Origin: an uncultured Fimbriimonadales bacterium
GTDB lineage: Bacteria; Armatimonadota; Fimbriimonadia; Fimbriimonadales; GBS-DC
DNA: 8,597 bases
Direction: 5' to 3'
Assembly: GCA_937925775.1 (NCBI GenBank)
Contig: CALAMM010000053.1
Coordinates: forward strand, 1 to 8,597
Shown here: in pieces, positions 1 to 5,564 of the stretch
Position numbering within the stretch: the stretch's first letter is position 1
How the letters are laid out: every line of letters begins with the position of its first letter
Position numbers and translations under genes: made by a program
The notes under the pieces: generated by a model
Seen by the model: the letters and a program-made list of their open reading frames with translations, nothing else
Databases searched by the model: none
Told to the model about the DNA's origin: nothing

Positions 1-88
1 CAATAGAGCGTCCGAAGCCATCCGATGCACGCTCCACATTCCGCAGCGCGTTCAGCGCTGACATGTTGGTGTTGATGCGTAGACTCAT
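1..88 (-). CDS. fliC: Flagellin, N-terminal fragment (cut by left window edge)
   Basis: The reverse strand opens with ATG at 88-86 and encodes 29 residues beginning MSLRINTNMSALNALRNVER before running off the window. This is the conserved flagellin D0 start (typically MSLRINTNISALNAQRNL), which forms the inner helical core of the filament and is needed for export and polymerisation. The usual Gln in NAQRNL is Leu here. A Shine-Dalgarno sequence (GGAGG on the minus strand, 101-97) lies 8 bases before the ATG, which fixes the start. The protein would be exported by the flagellar type III apparatus. The gene appears to be transcribed alone, because the upstream regulator gene ends in its own terminator. 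Sure of the family; the fragment cannot separate hag/fliC paralogues. Confidence 0.93.
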   Translation of the reverse strand, partial: MSLRINTNMSALNALRNVERASDGFGRSI

Positions 89-118
89 CGTTCCATCCTC
101 CCTGATTGTGTGATTTCC

Positions 119-166
119 GACGCGCCTGCCCGCGCCGTTCCCTCGGCGGGGCGTGCTGTGCGCGTC
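119..166 (-). promoter_or_regulatory. Stem-loop in the flagellin leader
   Basis: Perfect 7-base arms GACGCGC (119-125) and GCGCGTC (160-166) enclose a second hairpin at 129-151. The inner hairpin has CGCCG/CGGCG (133-137/144-148) extended by CCC/GGG across a one-base bulge, with a six-base loop. The structure sits about 30 bases upstream of the flagellin start and leaves the Shine-Dalgarno sequence free. If the candidate promoter at 175-182 is right, the stem would be at the extreme 5' end of the mRNA, the position of known mRNA-stabilising stems. Function is inferred. Confidence 0.5.
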
Positions 167-174
167 AGTGTGGA

Positions 175-198
175 TTGTCGGCAAAACCTAAACCGACA
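175..198 (-). promoter_or_regulatory. Candidate flagellin promoter -10 overlapped by an inverted repeat
   Basis: On the minus strand GCCGACAA (182-175) matches the flagellar sigma-28 -10 consensus GCCGATAA at 7 of 8 bases. The expected TAAA -35 is not present at the right distance: with a 15-base spacer the bases are GAAT. The same segment carries a perfect inverted repeat, TGTCGG (176-181) and CCGACA (193-198), with an 11-base spacer, which could be an operator. A promoter is needed in 89-234 because the upstream gene is terminated, but this assignment is weak. Confidence 0.3.
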
Positions 199-234
199 TT
201 CTCTGTAAAATTGCGAGGTTTATTGAAATATCGT

Positions 235-253
235 AAAAATACGGGCATCCCGT
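235..253 (-). terminator. Intrinsic terminator of the REC-PilZ gene
   Basis: Read on the minus strand, ACGGG-ATG-CCCGT forms a 5-bp stem with a 3-base loop (253-241). It is followed by one A and five T residues (239-235). It begins 22 bases after the TAA stop of the response regulator gene. The stem is short but the layout is the standard rho-independent one, and it separates this gene from the flagellin gene downstream. Confidence 0.6.
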
Positions 254-274
254 GTGAATTGCGGGGTCTCTGAA

Positions 275-1312
275 TTACCTGGTAAGGCGGGCGATTCGCA
301 ACTGGCGGAGCGACCTTCTCACCGCAGCAGGTAGTCGCTCCAGTTGCACGCCCACACGATAACGGGGATGCCCCTCCTCCACGAACGCAACGATGGAGCG
401 CACTACGCCCTCACGCTGGAAACTGAGTGCGCCGCGCTCGGTTTCTGCTTGCACATCAAGATGGACTTGATCGCCCCGATGTGGTGGCTCCGTGAGGATG
501 ACGCACGCCCCTGCCTCACTCAGGTCCACCAACCTCGCTTCCGTCGCGCGTTGGAGCCGTCCTGCCTGCGAGACGAACGCGCGCCCCTGTACCGCCACCC
601 GCGGGTAGCGACGGCGTTGGATTCGTCGAATCAGGGTCGGTTGGCGCAATAGCCAAATCGCGCTATTTCCGCGCCGCACAGAGTCAACAACGCGCGTGTT
701 GAACCGATAAAGTGCATCGATGCCCGTCCACTCCAGCAGCCAGCGAGGATTCTCGGGAAGAGGGATAGGCTCGGTCTCCACGCTGAGCCAGTGTTCGTCC
801 ATTTCATGCACGCAGCACGCCAGCGAGAAGGCGTCCTGTCTGAGCAACGCCAGCGTGCCCGGCTCCAGACCGTTCATCTGCTTGGGCGTAAGCGGGGAGG
901 CAGGTGAAGCCATCTGAACAACGGCGTGTGTCGGTGTGGGTTGCCGCTTGCGCCGCAACAGTGCGCGCACTGTCGCCAGCAGCGTTTCGATATCGAACGG
1001 TTTATAGAGCAAGGCGTCGACGCCCCAATCTAATGCGGTTTGAACCTCTTCGGTGAGAGAGTACGCTGTAACCAGCACTACAGGCACGGAAGGATCTAAC
1101 CGTCGCACTTGTTCCAGTACCGTCAGCCCCGAGCCTCCCTGTAAACGCAAATCCAAGATTATCAGTGGATAGCGTCGCTGCTGCAGGCGGACCATCGCCT
1201 CTTCTTCAGAATGCGCCACATCACACGCAAACCCCAGCGTGCGCAGCGCGTCTGTCACCACGCGGTCCAGCAACCTTTCATCTTCCACCACCAAAATGCA
1301 AAGATCATGCAA
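275..1312 (-). CDS. Response regulator with REC receiver and C-terminal PilZ (c-di-GMP-binding) domain
   Basis: A 345-residue cytoplasmic protein. Residues 4-120 are a CheY-like receiver: acidic pair E10/D11, phospho-acceptor D54 (LILD motif), T82 (VTAY) and K104 (YKPFD) are all present, so it should be phosphorylatable. Residues about 147-228 look like the N-terminal partner domain of YcgR-type proteins. Residues 229-330 are a PilZ domain with both c-di-GMP motifs: RxxxR (R234-R238, followed by V) and DxSxxG (D263, S265, G268). In YcgR this architecture slows the flagellar motor; the flagellin gene next door supports a motility role, though the output is inferred. The start is TTG at 1312-1310, chosen because AAGGAGGAG sits five bases upstream; an ATG at 1354 is in frame but has no ribosome binding site and lies almost on the predicted transcript start. 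No histidine kinase is visible in the window. Confidence 0.9.
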   Translation of the reverse strand: MHDLCILVVEDERLLDRVVTDALRTLGFACDVAHSEEEAMVRLQQRRYPLIILDLRLQGGSGLTVLEQVRRLDPSVPVVLVTAYSLTEEVQTALDWGVDALLYKPFDIETLLATVRALLRRKRQPTPTHAVVQMASPASPLTPKQMNGLEPGTLALLRQDAFSLACCVHEMDEHWLSVETEPIPLPENPRWLLEWTGIDALYRFNTRVVDSVRRGNSAIWLLRQPTLIRRIQRRRYPRVAVQGRAFVSQAGRLQRATEARLVDLSEAGACVILTEPPHRGDQVHLDVQAETERGALSFQREGVVRSIVAFVEEGHPRYRVGVQLERLPAAVRRSLRQLRIARLTR

Positions 1313-1317
1313 GGTTT

Positions 1318-1326
1318 CTCCTCCTT
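1318..1326 (-). promoter_or_regulatory. Shine-Dalgarno sequence fixing the TTG start of the REC-PilZ gene
   Basis: Minus-strand AAGGAGGAG, followed by the spacer AAACC and then TTG. It is the strongest ribosome binding site in the window and decides for the TTG over the upstream in-frame ATG codons (1354, 1351). Confidence 0.8.
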
Positions 1327-1372
1327 GAATGCATACGCCAGTGCATCCCATCATCTACCTATTAGAATTCGC

Positions 1373-1388
1373 AGCAACTTTCGTGCCA
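1373..1388 (-). promoter_or_regulatory. Sigma-54 (RpoN) -24/-12 promoter of the REC-PilZ gene
   Basis: Minus-strand TGGCACG-AAAG-TTGCT matches the sigma-54 consensus TGGCACG-N4-TTGCW at every defined core base. The invariant GG (1387-1386) and GC (1375-1374) are at the required spacing. It predicts a transcript start near 1362 and a leader of about 50 bases before the TTG codon. Sigma-54 promoters require an AAA+ enhancer-binding activator such as an FlrC/FleQ-type protein; none is in the window, and I did not recognise its binding site upstream. Confidence 0.82.
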
Positions 1389-1453
1389 AAGTAAGCGGAC
1401 TCTACGGTTTTCCTAAGAAAAATGTTCAAGTTTCGGCGCAATCGCCGCCTTAC

Positions 1454-1546
1454 CCCCAACTCCTCTCCCGCGACGCGGCAGAGGGGAGCAAACGCCTATG
1501 TGTGAGAAAGCCTCCCTCGCCCATACAGGGGGAGAGGAAGTTGGGG
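1454..1546. repeat. Compound intergenic inverted repeat (REP/MITE-like)
   Basis: Outer arms CCCCAACTCCTCTCCC (1454-1469) and GGGGAGAGGAAGTTGGGG (1529-1546) are complementary apart from small bulges. Between them lie two smaller inverted repeats: one around CCGCGACGCGG (1468-1478) flanked by CTC/GAG, and one pairing CTCCCT (1512-1517) with AGGGGGAG (1527-1534). The whole could fold into a Y- or T-shaped cruciform. C/T-rich palindromes of this style occur as dispersed intergenic repeats in many bacterial genomes. Copy number cannot be judged from one window. Confidence 0.55.
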
Positions 1547-1554
1547 AAGAGGGG

Positions 1555-1599
1555 GACTCGTTCCCTTTTCGGGACAGTCTTTCCGAGCAAAGAGGCTCG
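1555..1599 (+). other. Two consecutive small hairpins in the leader of the zinc-ribbon gene
   Basis: Hairpin 1 pairs GACT (1555-1558) with AGTC (1576-1579) and TCCC (1562-1565) with GGGA (1571-1574) around a TTTTC loop; three T residues follow. Hairpin 2 pairs CGAGC (1584-1588) with GCTCG (1595-1599) around AAAGAG. They lie between the compound repeat and the Shine-Dalgarno hairpin. I match them to no known riboswitch. If the transcript starts upstream they form a structured leader; otherwise they may be part of the repeat. Confidence 0.35.
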
Positions 1600-1633
1600 C
1601 TACTGGGGACAATCGGGGGAATTATGGCAGGAA

Positions 1634-1672
1634 TCGCCTCCTCAATAGTCGTATTTAGGAATAAGGAGGCGA
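1634..1672 (+). promoter_or_regulatory. Hairpin sequestering the Shine-Dalgarno sequence of the zinc-ribbon gene
   Basis: TCGCCTCCT (1634-1642) is perfectly complementary to AGGAGGCGA (1664-1672), nine consecutive Watson-Crick pairs with a 21-base loop. The right arm contains the AGGAGG ribosome binding site, which ends 7 bases before the GTG start at 1677. Folded, the site would be buried, so translation should depend on melting, on ribosome arrival or on a ligand. That is the layout of RNA thermometers and translational riboswitches. The regulatory role is inferred. Confidence 0.5.
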
Positions 1673-1676
1673 GAGC

Positions 1677-2414
1677 GTGGACGATCCGATTAAGCGTTCA
1701 GACGCCATCGAGAAGGAATATACGCAGGCAGTGATTTACGGCATCGTGGGGCTGGTTGCGCTGGGGCTCACCTTCCTCTTCTGGCGATACGGCGGGATGT
1801 TGTATTCATTCTCGTGGGGATTTGCGCTCATCTGGTTTGGCGCGTGGGGCTATGCAGGCTGGTCTTACTACAAGACGACGAAAGTGCCTGCCTATCCTGT
1901 AGAGTGCCCGTTCTGTCATAAGGAGACGGTGCTGGTCGCCCCGCCGCAGGCGGACTTCACCTGCGAACACTGCCTCAAGCGTGTGCCCATCGAGAACGGA
2001 AGGGTGATGGAGGTCATCGCGGTCAAGTGTCCCCATTGCGGCTCGATGGAGCAAGTGTCGGTGAAGGCTTCCGCGGCGATCTGCGAGCAGTGTCAGCGCG
2101 AGTTCCCTATTCGCGCGACGGGGCGCGTGCCCGTCGGGATGCCCTTGCCCCAAGATGACCCTACCCCTTACGAACTGGTGCTGCTGGGCGTTGACCGCCG
2201 CAAGGAAGAGCAGGCGATTCTGGCACTGGAGCGGTTTCTGGATTTGAACCGCCCCGATGTGAAGAAGCTGCTGGAATCTGTTCCGATGACGCTTTTGACG
2301 AACCTGCCGCGGCGCAAGGCAGAGAGCCACGCGCGCGAGCTCAGCGAGCAGGGCGTGCTGGTCGAGGCGCGACGCATCGAAGACCCCAACCGCGTGCCCA
2401 CGCCGTGGCACTGA
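1677..2414 (+). CDS. Membrane-anchored double zinc-ribbon protein with an L7/L12 C-terminal-domain-like tail
   Basis: 245 residues from a GTG start fixed by AAGGAGG (1663-1669). Two hydrophobic segments, about 18-36 and 43-63, make a hairpin membrane anchor. Two CxxC...CxxC zinc ribbons follow: C77/C80 with C96/C99, and C118/C121 with C136/C139. After a proline-rich linker, residues 164-234 follow the helix-strand pattern of the ribosomal L7/L12 C-terminal domain: a YELVLLG strand, a helix ending in LNRPDVKKLLESVP (like the LKEAKDLVESAP of L7/L12), then RRKAESHARELSEQGVLVEAR (like DAEALKKALEEAGAEVEVK). I recognise no named family. The ribbons and tail would face the cytoplasm if both termini do, perhaps as a protein- or RNA-docking platform; this is inference. 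It is convergent with the propeller gene, 7 bases apart. Confidence 0.85.
   Translation: MDDPIKRSDAIEKEYTQAVIYGIVGLVALGLTFLFWRYGGMLYSFSWGFALIWFGAWGYAGWSYYKTTKVPAYPVECPFCHKETVLVAPPQADFTCEHCLKRVPIENGRVMEVIAVKCPHCGSMEQVSVKASAAICEQCQREFPIRATGRVPVGMPLPQDDPTPYELVLLGVDRRKEEQAILALERFLDLNRPDVKKLLESVPMTLLTNLPRRKAESHARELSEQGVLVEARRIEDPNRVPTPWH
2394..2411. other. Inverted repeat at the convergent gene ends
   Basis: GTGCC (2394-2398) and GGCAC (2407-2411) pair with an eight-base loop. The repeat overlaps the last codons of the zinc-ribbon gene and ends just before its TGA. The two convergent genes leave only 7 bases between their stop codons, so any terminator must lie inside coding sequence. There is no T-tract on either side, so it is at best a weak candidate for a shared terminator stem. 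Confidence 0.2.
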
Positions 2415-2421
2415 ACGGGCG

Positions 2422-4626
2422 CTACTCCTCAATCAGCCGATGATACCTGCCCAGCCAGTAGGGGAGCAGGAAGGCGCTGCCGTCGTCTTCACGCCTGCCC
2501 AACGGGTCGCCCCCATCTAACCGATAGGGGTTGCCGTTCCAACGCATCACCACCCGCTCGCTGTAGGGCACAATATGAACCGACTGCCACTCGCCGAAGC
2601 GCCCCTTGCTCACATCGAGCGTGATGTCGAACCGATGGCTGTTGCGACACTCCCAATTGCGCAAATCCAGCGGCCACTCCTGTAGGGTTTGCACCGCCGC
2701 CTCCACATCGCACGGCTTACCCGTCAGCGCGCCATAAATGAAGTTGAACAGCGGGCTTCGCTCAGGACGCTCCACCTGCCAGCTGCGCTCCAAACTCATC
2801 AGCCAGAGGCGGCGATATTCAGGGTTCGTCTCATAGAGCAAAAACGGATAATAACACAGGAACGCCAGCTGATCGTCCGAGTGATTGACAGAATACGGCG
2901 GGAGCATCTTTTGCGTCACAGCGTTCATCAGATAGTGATGGTTGCGGATTAGCTCCTCATACGCTTGCTGATACTTGGGGTCGCCCGTGATGTGATAGGC
3001 GACTTTGAGATGGGAGAGTATCGAGAGCGAGTTCAGCCCGCGCTCCTCTTCCCAGAGGGGGTCGTTGTTGAGCGCTTCCGGGTTGAAGATTGCCCAGCGG
3101 GTCGGTTTGCCGTCCTTGTCGATCAGCCGCCAGTTATTGTGCATCAGGTGGTCGGTCACGCGCCGTACCACGCCGCGAATACGCTCTTTCTCGGTGTCGT
3201 CCGCGCACAAATCGTAGTAGACCGCCCAGATGAAATAGTGTCCGTCCAGTTCGTCGGAGCTGGTATCGCCTTTCCAGAGGTAGTTTGGGTCAACGGGCGA
3301 CTCGTGCCATTCACCATGCGATTGGTAGAAGCGCGTTTCATCCTTGCGAACGATGCTGCGGGCGGGGAATCCGGGAATGCCCGTGAGCCGTTCCAGCTCC
3401 AGCAGGGCGTGGAACGATTTGCGGGCGCGTTCGCGGGCGGCAGGGTCGTTCGTGGCGGCGTATTGGAACACCTGCGCTGCGCAGTAGAGCGCTGTCCACA
3501 GCCCATCGTTATCGCTCGCCTCTATTTTCCAGCTGTCGGGGTCGTCTGGGTCGTCCCAGTCGCAGTTGGTCACGAAGCCGTTGCGGTTGTGGCGCAGGGC
3601 AATCATCTTTTCGTAATGCTCCGCTTTCTCGCGCAAGGTCATTTTGACCGATTCGATACATGCAACGCCCTTGTCGGTAGCGAGCCACGCGCGGTTCCGA
3701 TTGTCGATGGCGATAGCGTAGACCTGATTGCCCGGTAGCCACCGCTTGCCCCAGAAGTAGTTCCACTTGCCGTCGCGTAGTCGGCACGCCCCTTCGGGTG
3801 TGCCTGCCCACAGGTCGCCGTTGGGCGCGAGCGCGAGGCAGCGGATGTAGCCGTAGGGCGGGATCAGCTCCGCCGTGGGCGGGGACGCCGTCGCGACGGG
3901 AACTCCATCATACACCTCACGCGAGAGGAACCAGCCTTCGCCATCACCGAGGATCAGTCCCGACCGTGCGCCAATCCAGAGATGTCCTATCGTGTCGCTC
4001 GTCGCGCAGAGCCACACATCGTCGTAGTAGCGTCCGCGATTGTCGGCAATCTCCAGCGGTCGCCACTGCCCCGCATCGAGCCGATAACAGCGCCGTTCCA
4101 ACTCGCCCTCTGCGAAGGCGAACACGCGCCCGCGCGAATCCTGATGGAACCAGCGGAACTGGCGGTTCGTCGGCGCGTCATAAATCGCTCGGATTGTGCC
4201 GTTCTCATAGCGCAGGAGCTGCTTCGGCGTGAGCAGCCACAGCCCACCTTCTTGCGCCTCCTGAAGCCCGATAATCTCGGCGTCAGCGGTATAGAGCGTG
4301 CGCGTTTCGCCCTGCGCGTTCAAAGAGAAGAGCGTCACCCCCTCAATCCCGTACACACCGCCGACGCCGTCGGGGATTAGCAAGTGCGCGGGCTGCACTG
4401 CAATCACCTGCCAACGCTCTGGCTGATCCAAGCCTGCGACGGCAACCCCCTTCGCCGTGCCAGCGAAAAGCCTCTCGCCCGAAATCGCGAGGGTCAACAC
4501 GGGCGCGTCGGGCAGACCGTGTCGCGTCGTATAATATGTGCTTCGATCCTGCAAATACGGCTGAAGCTTGTAGGTTGGGAACTGCATCGCCGAGAGTCCC
4601 GCTGCGAGCGTGAGTTCGATAATCAT
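2422..4626 (-). CDS. Regulator-type beta-propeller fused to a helical-toroid domain, function unknown
   Basis: 734 residues, starting at an ATG preceded by AGGAG seven bases upstream. Residues about 33-325 carry at least five propeller repeats of the two-component-regulator type, for example LALAPNGDLWAGTPEGACRL (264-283) and IAIDNRNRAWLATDKGVACI (305-324). Residues 328-734 are mostly helical with aromatic-rich helices starting at acidic motifs: DNDGLWTALY (372-381), DELDGHYFIWAVYYD (458-472) and HSDDQLAFLCYYPF (582-595). This resembles (alpha/alpha) toroid folds of glycoside hydrolases and polysaccharide lyases, but I cannot name the family or a catalytic pair. The N-terminus (MIIELTLAAGLSAMQ) is hydrophobic but has no positive charge, so it is a poor signal peptide and location is uncertain. 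No sensor kinase module follows the propeller, unlike classical hybrid sensors. It probably shares a transcript with the CHAD gene 66 bases upstream. Confidence 0.87.
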   Translation of the reverse strand: MIIELTLAAGLSAMQFPTYKLQPYLQDRSTYYTTRHGLPDAPVLTLAISGERLFAGTAKGVAVAGLDQPERWQVIAVQPAHLLIPDGVGGVYGIEGVTLFSLNAQGETRTLYTADAEIIGLQEAQEGGLWLLTPKQLLRYENGTIRAIYDAPTNRQFRWFHQDSRGRVFAFAEGELERRCYRLDAGQWRPLEIADNRGRYYDDVWLCATSDTIGHLWIGARSGLILGDGEGWFLSREVYDGVPVATASPPTAELIPPYGYIRCLALAPNGDLWAGTPEGACRLRDGKWNYFWGKRWLPGNQVYAIAIDNRNRAWLATDKGVACIESVKMTLREKAEHYEKMIALRHNRNGFVTNCDWDDPDDPDSWKIEASDNDGLWTALYCAAQVFQYAATNDPAARERARKSFHALLELERLTGIPGFPARSIVRKDETRFYQSHGEWHESPVDPNYLWKGDTSSDELDGHYFIWAVYYDLCADDTEKERIRGVVRRVTDHLMHNNWRLIDKDGKPTRWAIFNPEALNNDPLWEEERGLNSLSILSHLKVAYHITGDPKYQQAYEELIRNHHYLMNAVTQKMLPPYSVNHSDDQLAFLCYYPFLLYETNPEYRRLWLMSLERSWQVERPERSPLFNFIYGALTGKPCDVEAAVQTLQEWPLDLRNWECRNSHRFDITLDVSKGRFGEWQSVHIVPYSERVVMRWNGNPYRLDGGDPLGRREDDGSAFLLPYWLGRYHRLIEE

Positions 4627-4664
4627 GGCGTTTCTCCTGCGAGTTCTGCGAGTGCGTGTTCCCT

Positions 4665-4688
4665 GATTCGACAGCGACTCGGCGAATC
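4665..4688. other. Inverted repeat between the CHAD and propeller genes
   Basis: GATTCG (4665-4670) and CGAATC (4683-4688) form a perfect 6-bp stem with a 12-base loop in the 66-base gap. On the minus strand it is followed by AGGGAACACG rather than a T-tract, so it is not a standard intrinsic terminator. It could be a transcript-processing or stabilising stem. The same gap contains a 9-base tandem near-repeat, CTGCGAGTT then CTGCGAGTG (4637-4654), overlapping the Shine-Dalgarno sequence of the propeller gene. Confidence 0.3.
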
Positions 4689-4692
4689 CTTT

Positions 4693-5514
4693 TCACGGGG
4701 TTGGAGAGGAGAGGTTGTCGCCCAGTTGCTCAATTAGCCACTCCCAGCCAGAGCGCAGGTGTGTGAAACCGCGCAGGTGCCCCATTACCCAGCGCCGCAG
4801 AACGGCTTCCTGCGCCAGCAGGCTCTCCAGCGTTTGTTTACTGTGTTCTTGCCAGCGGCGGCGCTCCAGCGCGTCATACTGCGTTTGCCACTCCGGGTCG
4901 GGCTGACAACCGAGCAGGGGCTGCATAAGTTCGCATCCTTCGAGCAGCGCGCGCACGCGCCCGCAGCGAACCTCCAGCGACTGCCCAGCGGCCTCGTTCA
5001 GTGCGCTCTGCTGCTCCCGCAGAAACAGCGTCCATTGGCGCTGGGCAAAGTCGGGGTCCACAGCCTCACCCCCGAACGATTCGACCCAGCGGCGCGATAG
5101 CCCCTGCATTTCGTTCGGCGTGCGGCTATCGAGCCACTGCTGCCAGGCGGATTGGATTTTTTCCTGACCCGCGTCGGCTTGTTGGCTCAGGCGCCGCTGC
5201 GCTTGGCGTACGCCGTGCTGACGGTCTTTTGGGGGTGAGAGGTTCTGGATCCAGTGGATGAGGCGCAGGGTGTCGCGTTGCGCGTTCAGGGCGCGCAGGA
5301 GCCGACGGAGGCGGCGTTTCCAGAGTGCAACGCGCGTTTTGGGGTAGCACACGCGAAAGAGCGTCAAGCAGGTCTGCAGCCGATGCGCCGTGTCCAGCGC
5401 GTTTTCTACGGCGAGCAGGGGGTCTCCGTCGAATGCGCTCATCTGCTTTTGCAACGCCTGTGCCAACTCGTTGGTGCGCGCCGCGCCATAAGCGCAGTAG
5501 CCCTCCTTGCGCAT
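4693..5514 (-). CDS. Divergent CHAD-like helical protein
   Basis: 273 residues, all helical, strongly basic in places. Residues 32-53 (DPLLAVENALDTAHRLQTCLTLF) and 65-92 (KRRLRRLLRALNAQRDTLRLIHWI) follow the first repeat of CHAD domains (typically AVHDLRVATRRLRAALRLF, then WRRRLRRLARALGAVRDLDVL). A weaker second repeat starts near residue 178. CHAD proteins bind inorganic polyphosphate and associate with polyphosphate granules. Here the conserved His of the first helix is replaced (VEN in place of VHD), so binding may be weakened or altered. No CYTH domain is attached. The start is the ATG at 5514-5512, because a -10-like TACACT lies exactly 7 bases upstream and there is no Shine-Dalgarno sequence, as for pyrR; a GTG at 5559 would add 15 residues but would put the promoter inside the gene. 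It is probably first in an operon with the propeller gene. Confidence 0.75.
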   Translation of the reverse strand: MRKEGYCAYGAARTNELAQALQKQMSAFDGDPLLAVENALDTAHRLQTCLTLFRVCYPKTRVALWKRRLRRLLRALNAQRDTLRLIHWIQNLSPPKDRQHGVRQAQRRLSQQADAGQEKIQSAWQQWLDSRTPNEMQGLSRRWVESFGGEAVDPDFAQRQWTLFLREQQSALNEAAGQSLEVRCGRVRALLEGCELMQPLLGCQPDPEWQTQYDALERRRWQEHSKQTLESLLAQEAVLRRWVMGHLRGFTHLRSGWEWLIEQLGDNLSSPTP

Positions 5515-5519
5515 AGCAG

Positions 5520-5548
5520 AGAGTGTACCTGCGACGCGGGTATACTCT
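5520..5548. promoter_or_regulatory. 29-base palindrome holding back-to-back divergent -10 elements
   Basis: Centred on A5534, 12 of 14 base pairs are Watson-Crick and the other two are G-T. The left arm read on the minus strand is GGTACACTCT (5529-5520) and the right arm on the plus strand is GGTATACTCT (5539-5548). Each contains a -10-like TAYACT pointing outward: to the CHAD gene (ATG 7 bases beyond TACACT) and to the adaptor gene (ATG 18 bases beyond TATACT). No convincing -35 is seen for either. The symmetry would also suit an operator that represses both genes together. Confidence 0.55.
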
Positions 5549-5564
5549 ACGGGGGACACAACCG

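Noticed and set aside
89..234. A c-di-GMP riboswitch in front of flagellin
   Set aside because: The GCAAAACCTAAACC string at 181-194 recalls such leaders, but it lies on the plus strand with no gene downstream, and the conserved paired core is not found on either strand.
1313..1354. ATG start at 1354 for the REC-PilZ gene
   Set aside because: No Shine-Dalgarno sequence precedes it and it lies only about 8 bases from the predicted sigma-54 transcript start; the TTG at 1312 has a near-ideal site. The extra residues translate the ribosome binding site itself.
1498..1734. A 78-codon open frame on the plus strand covering the repeat and the start of the zinc-ribbon gene
   Set aside because: Its first half is translated palindromic repeat and its end overlaps the zinc-ribbon gene in another frame; low-complexity composition and no ribosome binding site.
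2965..3738. A 257-codon open frame on the plus strand, opposite the propeller gene
   Set aside because: It is a mirror of the high-GC coding pattern of the minus-strand gene, has no domain-like sequence and no ribosome binding site, and the opposite strand encodes a coherent propeller/toroid protein.
5523..5564. GTG start at 5523 for the adaptor gene
   Set aside because: It would place the palindrome and -10 element inside the coding region and put 14 charged or polar residues before the KR-plus-hydrophobic anchor; the ATG at 5565 gives a normal N-terminus.
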